In this document: positions 13,046 to 15,204 of the stretch, piece after piece
Numbering within the stretch: the stretch's first letter is position 1
Layout of the letters: the number at the start of each line of letters is the position of its first letter
Assembly (NCBI GenBank): GCA_963618015.1
Contig: CAVEQS010000053.1
Coordinates: forward strand, 1 to 15,204
Direction of reading: 5' to 3'
Source of the DNA: Apopatocola sp963618015
GTDB taxonomy: Bacteria; Bacillota; Clostridia; Oscillospirales; Oscillospiraceae
Length of the DNA stretch: 15,204 nucleotides
Notes under the pieces: generated by a model
Database searches by the model: none
Told to the model about the DNA's origin: nothing
The model's input: only the letters and a program-made list of their open reading frames with translations
Translations under genes and position numbers: made by a program

Positions 13046-14314
13046 ATGATTCATGTTGATCTCACCGGCGCCGCGCCGTTTTTCGGCGAACACAAACCGG
13101 ATTATACCGCCGCGGAGGCGGCGCACCGCACGCTCAGCGAAAAGACGGGCGCGGGCTCCGATTTCCTCGGCTGGACGGAGCTGCCGCGCCGCATCCGCGA
13201 AACGGAACTGCCGCGCATTCTTGCCGCGGGGAAAACGATCCGCGAAAAGGGCGACGCGCTCGTCGTCGTCGGTATCGGCGGATCGTATCTCGGCGCGAGA
13301 GCAGCCTATGAGCTGATCGGCCGGCGCGAGGGCGGCGCGGAGCTGCTCTTTGCCGGAAACGGCCTTTCCGCCGTGACGCTTCATGACACGATCGAAAAGC
13401 TCGGAAACCGCGATTTCTGCGTGAACGTCGTTTCGAAATCCGGCACGACGCTCGAGCCGGCGCTCGGCTTCCGTGTGTTCCGCGATCTGCTCATCAAGAA
13501 ATACGGCGAGGAAGAGGCCAACTCTCGCATCTTCGCCACGACCGACGCGCACCGCGGCGCTCTCAAAAGCGAGGCGGACGCCGCCGGGTGGGAGAGCTTT
13601 GTCGTGCCCGACGATGTCGGCGGGCGCTACAGCGTGCTCTCCGCCGTCGGTCTGCTGCCGCTCTGCGCCGCGGGGATTGACATTGAAAAGATCCTCACCG
13701 TCGCCGGGGAGACGTTCGCCGCTCTCGACGAGCGCAGCGAGAATAACCCCTGCTGGCAGTACGCCGCCGCGCGTCAGGCGCTCTATAAGAGCGGCAAGGC
13801 CGTGGAAATTCTCGCGTGCTACGAGCCGCGCTTCCGCATGATGGCAGAGTGGTGGAAGCAGCTGTACGGCGAATCCGAGGGCAAGAACGGTCTCGGCATT
13901 TATCCGGCAAGCGTAGAATATAACGCCGATCTGCACTCCATGGGGCAGTACATTCAGGAGGGCCCGCGTCATCTGATGGAGACGGTCGTAAGCTTTGCCT
14001 CGCTCCCCGGCGGGTACACCGTTCCCGCCGATGCGCACGACGGCGACGGCCTGAACTATCTCGCCGGACACGACTTCAACGAGATCGCCGCCATTGCCCG
14101 CGCGGCAGTGAAGACCGCGCACATCGAAGGCGGCGTTCCCAATCTCGCCATCGAGGTAACGGACATGGCGGAGACCGGCTTTGCCGAGCTCGTCTGCTTC
14201 TTTGAGCTCGCCTGCGGTATTTCCGGCTACATGGAGGGCGTGAACCCCTTCGATCAGCCGGGCGTGGAGGCCTATAAAAAGCTCATGTTCCGCGGTCTTG
14301 CCGCGCTCAAATGA
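13046..14314 (+). CDS. pgi: Glucose-6-phosphate isomerase
   Basis: Interconverts glucose 6-phosphate and fructose 6-phosphate in glycolysis and gluconeogenesis in the cytosol. The 422-residue protein is the short bacterial form with two SIS-type sugar-isomerase folds. Visible landmarks are VVGIGGSYLGARAAYE (74-89), the phosphate-binding VVSKSGTTLEPAL (128-140), GGRYSVLSAVGLLPL (192-206), LHSMGQYIQEG with the probable catalytic glutamate E305, and the C-terminal NPFDQPGVEAYKK with the conserved lysine near K411. The ATG at 13046 follows GGGAGG at eight bases. It has its own promoter and is followed after 114 bp by another promoter and the P-loop gene, so it is probably monocistronic. Confidence 0.96.
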   Translation: MIHVDLTGAAPFFGEHKPDYTAAEAAHRTLSEKTGAGSDFLGWTELPRRIRETELPRILAAGKTIREKGDALVVVGIGGSYLGARAAYELIGRREGGAELLFAGNGLSAVTLHDTIEKLGNRDFCVNVVSKSGTTLEPALGFRVFRDLLIKKYGEEEANSRIFATTDAHRGALKSEADAAGWESFVVPDDVGGRYSVLSAVGLLPLCAAGIDIEKILTVAGETFAALDERSENNPCWQYAAARQALYKSGKAVEILACYEPRFRMMAEWWKQLYGESEGKNGLGIYPASVEYNADLHSMGQYIQEGPRHLMETVVSFASLPGGYTVPADAHDGDGLNYLAGHDFNEIAAIARAAVKTAHIEGGVPNLAIEVTDMAETGFAELVCFFELACGISGYMEGVNPFDQPGVEAYKKLMFRGLAALK

Positions 14315-14344
14315 AGAACATTCGGTGAACAATCGAAAAGCGCC

Positions 14345-14373
14345 TTGCAACGGGCGGCGGAAGATGGTAGAAT
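14345..14373 (+). promoter_or_regulatory. Promoter of the P-loop/RqcP gene pair
   Basis: TTGCAA (14345-14350) and TAGAAT (14368-14373), separated by 17 bases and with TGG directly before the -10 box, lie about 55 bases before the start codon. The 5' leader holds a weak AAAGA/TCTTT hairpin (about 14380-14398) and ends in the ribosome binding site GAGGTGAT. Confidence 0.8.
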
Positions 14374-14428
14374 ACTCAAAAAGAAGCATTCGCATCTTTC
14401 TTTAAAATTACAAATGAGGTGATTTCCT

Positions 14429-14839
14429 ATGGTTAAACTTATCATGGGTCTGTCCGGCTCCGGCAAGACCAAGACCCTGATCTCTCTCGTCAGCGAAGCC
14501 ATTGAAAAGGAGCAGGGCAATGTTGTCTGCATCGAAAAGAGCCGGCATCTGACCTATGATATTCCCTATCAGGCGCGGCTGATCCGCACCGACGATTACG
14601 GCGTCCGCGGCAACACGATGCTGCTCGGCTTCCTGTGCGGCCTGCACGCCGGCAACTATGACATCACCCATTTCTTCATCGACGATCTCAACAAGATCCT
14701 CGACGACCGCTCCAACGAGGCGCTGGAGAAGTTCCTCGACACGCTTGCCGAGTTCGGCGCGCGCGAGAACATCAACTTCACCATCACCATCACCGCCGAT
14801 CCCTCCGGCGCGGGCGACGGTCTGAAGAAATATTTCTGA
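14429..14839 (+). CDS. Small P-loop NTPase-like protein, function unknown
   Basis: The 136-residue protein starts with a classic Walker A motif, GLSGSGKT (residues 7-14), and has a Walker B-like hydrophobic strand ending in acidic residues, ITHFFIDDL (about 79-87). Similar small P-loop proteins occur widely in Clostridia, sometimes labelled as PilT-like, but no pilus motor domain fits in this length. Other visible segments are VVCIEKSRHLTYDIPYQARL (32-51) and GFLCGLHAGNYD (67-78). No membrane segment or signal peptide is visible. The ATG at 14429 follows GAGGTGAT at suitable spacing, with a good promoter upstream. Its stop codon is one base from the start of the RqcP-like gene, so the two are co-translated. 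ATP binding is likely; the role is unknown. Confidence 0.8.
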   Translation: MVKLIMGLSGSGKTKTLISLVSEAIEKEQGNVVCIEKSRHLTYDIPYQARLIRTDDYGVRGNTMLLGFLCGLHAGNYDITHFFIDDLNKILDDRSNEALEKFLDTLAEFGARENINFTITITADPSGAGDGLKKYF

Positions 14840-14840
14840 T

Positions 14841-15080
14841 ATGCGGCTCGACAAGTGGCTGAAGGTCTCGCGGCTCATCAAGCGCCGCACCGTGGCGCAG
14901 GAGGCGTGCGACGGCGGGCATGTGTCCGTCGGCGGGCGCGTTGCCAAGCCCTCCACCGATGTGAAGGTGGGCGACGTGATCGAGATCCGCTTCGGCGCGA
15001 AAACGCTGCGGGCGGAAGTTCTCTCCGTGCAGGAAACGGTCAAGAAAGACGACGCCGCCGCGATGTACCGCGAACTATGA
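14841..15080 (+). CDS. rqcP: S4-domain RNA-binding protein, RqcP/Hsp15 type
   Basis: The 79-residue protein is almost entirely one S4 RNA-binding domain: MRLDKWLKVSRLIKRRTVAQ at the start, GGHVSVGGRVAKPSTDVKVGD in the middle, then EIRFGAKTLRAEVL and a basic end KKDDAAAMYREL. It closely resembles Bacillus subtilis RqcP (YabO), which binds stalled large ribosomal subunits and helps RqcH add alanine tails to blocked nascent chains; the E. coli relative is Hsp15. The ATG at 14841 comes one base after the stop of the P-loop gene (TGATATG) and has only a weak upstream site (GAAGAAA), so translation probably depends on coupling. The next genes that often follow RqcP in Firmicutes (YabP, YabQ, DivIC) are not seen before the window ends. 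Confidence 0.9.
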   Translation: MRLDKWLKVSRLIKRRTVAQEACDGGHVSVGGRVAKPSTDVKVGDVIEIRFGAKTLRAEVLSVQETVKKDDAAAMYREL

Positions 15081-15081
15081 T

Positions 15082-15111
15082 AAGAAAAAAGCATTCTCTG
15101 TTTCGACAGAG
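15082..15111 (+). terminator. Truncated terminator hairpin after rqcP
   Basis: Directly after the stop codon come AAGAAAAAAGCATT and a perfect 6-bp stem CTCTGT/ACAGAG around a TTCG tetraloop (15096-15111). The A-tract plus GCATT looks like the left foot of a longer bidirectional terminator, but the expected right foot (AATGC and T-tract) is absent; instead the sequence switches to the 39-bp repeat starting TGCACCAG. The stem is directly visible; the truncation is inferred. Confidence 0.5.
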
Positions 15112-15189
15112 TGCACCAGTAAAATGAAAGTAGACACTCACAAAAGTGTGTGCACCAGTAAAATGAAAGTAGACACTCACAAAAGTGTG
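15112..15189 (+). repeat. Tandem 39-bp direct repeat, possible IS3-like left tip
   Basis: Two exact copies (15112-15150 and 15151-15189) begin TGCACCAGTAAAATG and continue AAAGTAGACACTCAC. The first 25 bases start with TG and end in AGACA, with AAAGT-AGACA at the same distance from the tip as in the IS3-type end at the left edge of the window, suggesting an IS3-like terminal repeat. Two copies in tandem are unusual for an IS end and could be a real duplication or an assembly effect at a contig edge. Confidence 0.55.
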
Positions 15190-15204
15190 GGTGTCTACTT
15201 TTTT
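15166..15204 (+). terminator. Strong intrinsic terminator hairpin at the right edge
   Basis: A 16-bp stem, AAAGTAGACACTCACA (15166-15181) with TGTGGGTGTCTACTTT (15186-15201), contains a single G-T wobble, a 4-base loop and a run of T up to the window end. It overlaps the second 39-bp repeat copy. It can terminate transcription leaving rqcP, or shield an IS element from incoming transcription if the repeat is an IS tip. Confidence 0.8.

Noticed and set aside
15112..15189. Possible start of a CRISPR array
   Set aside because: The two 39-bp copies are directly adjacent with no spacer and lead into a terminator hairpin.

Overview
The window is GC-rich, densely packed chromosomal DNA from a Firmicute, most likely a high-GC Clostridia of the Oscillospiraceae type. 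The grounds are gene content (DUF4317 protein, short ACT-tailed SerA, CtpE-like P-type ATPase, RqcP-type S4 protein next to a small Clostridia-type P-loop protein), strong AGGAGG-like ribosome binding sites and SigA-type promoters. The lineage is inferred from protein resemblance only; there is no rRNA or tRNA gene here.

Left half, minus strand. Positions 1-55 look like the tip of an IS3-family (IS150-type) insertion sequence. Reading leftward in transcription order, the genes from 8124 down to 83 are mtaB (tRNA methylthiotransferase), serC-serA (overlapping serine biosynthesis pair with a consensus promoter carrying a palindrome in its spacer), a 350-bp gap packed with inverted repeats, then a probable operon of a P-type cation ATPase, a small multidrug-export-family membrane protein and a DUF4317 protein.

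Right half, mostly plus strand. A cysteine desulfurase diverges from mtaB with only 30 bp between the start codons. It is followed by an ASCH-GNAT fusion protein, a convergent unknown protein with an HEAQH metallopeptidase-like motif (minus strand), a 610-bp gap containing a roughly 300-bp nested palindromic element, a D-Ala-D-Ala carboxypeptidase, glucose-6-phosphate isomerase, and a two-gene unit of a small P-loop protein and an RqcP-like S4 protein. The window ends in a 39-bp tandem repeat and a strong hairpin that may be the tip of a second IS3-like element.

Functional links: SerC and SerA lead towards serine and hence cysteine; the desulfurase takes sulfur from cysteine; MtaB is an Fe-S enzyme that puts sulfur into tRNA. 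This linkage is inference from adjacency. No defence system, CRISPR array or biosynthetic cluster is visible. The least explained features are the structured non-coding element at 11308-11611, the inverted-repeat cluster at 4243-4464, and the two window ends, where IS-like tips each appear to cut a transcription terminator in half.
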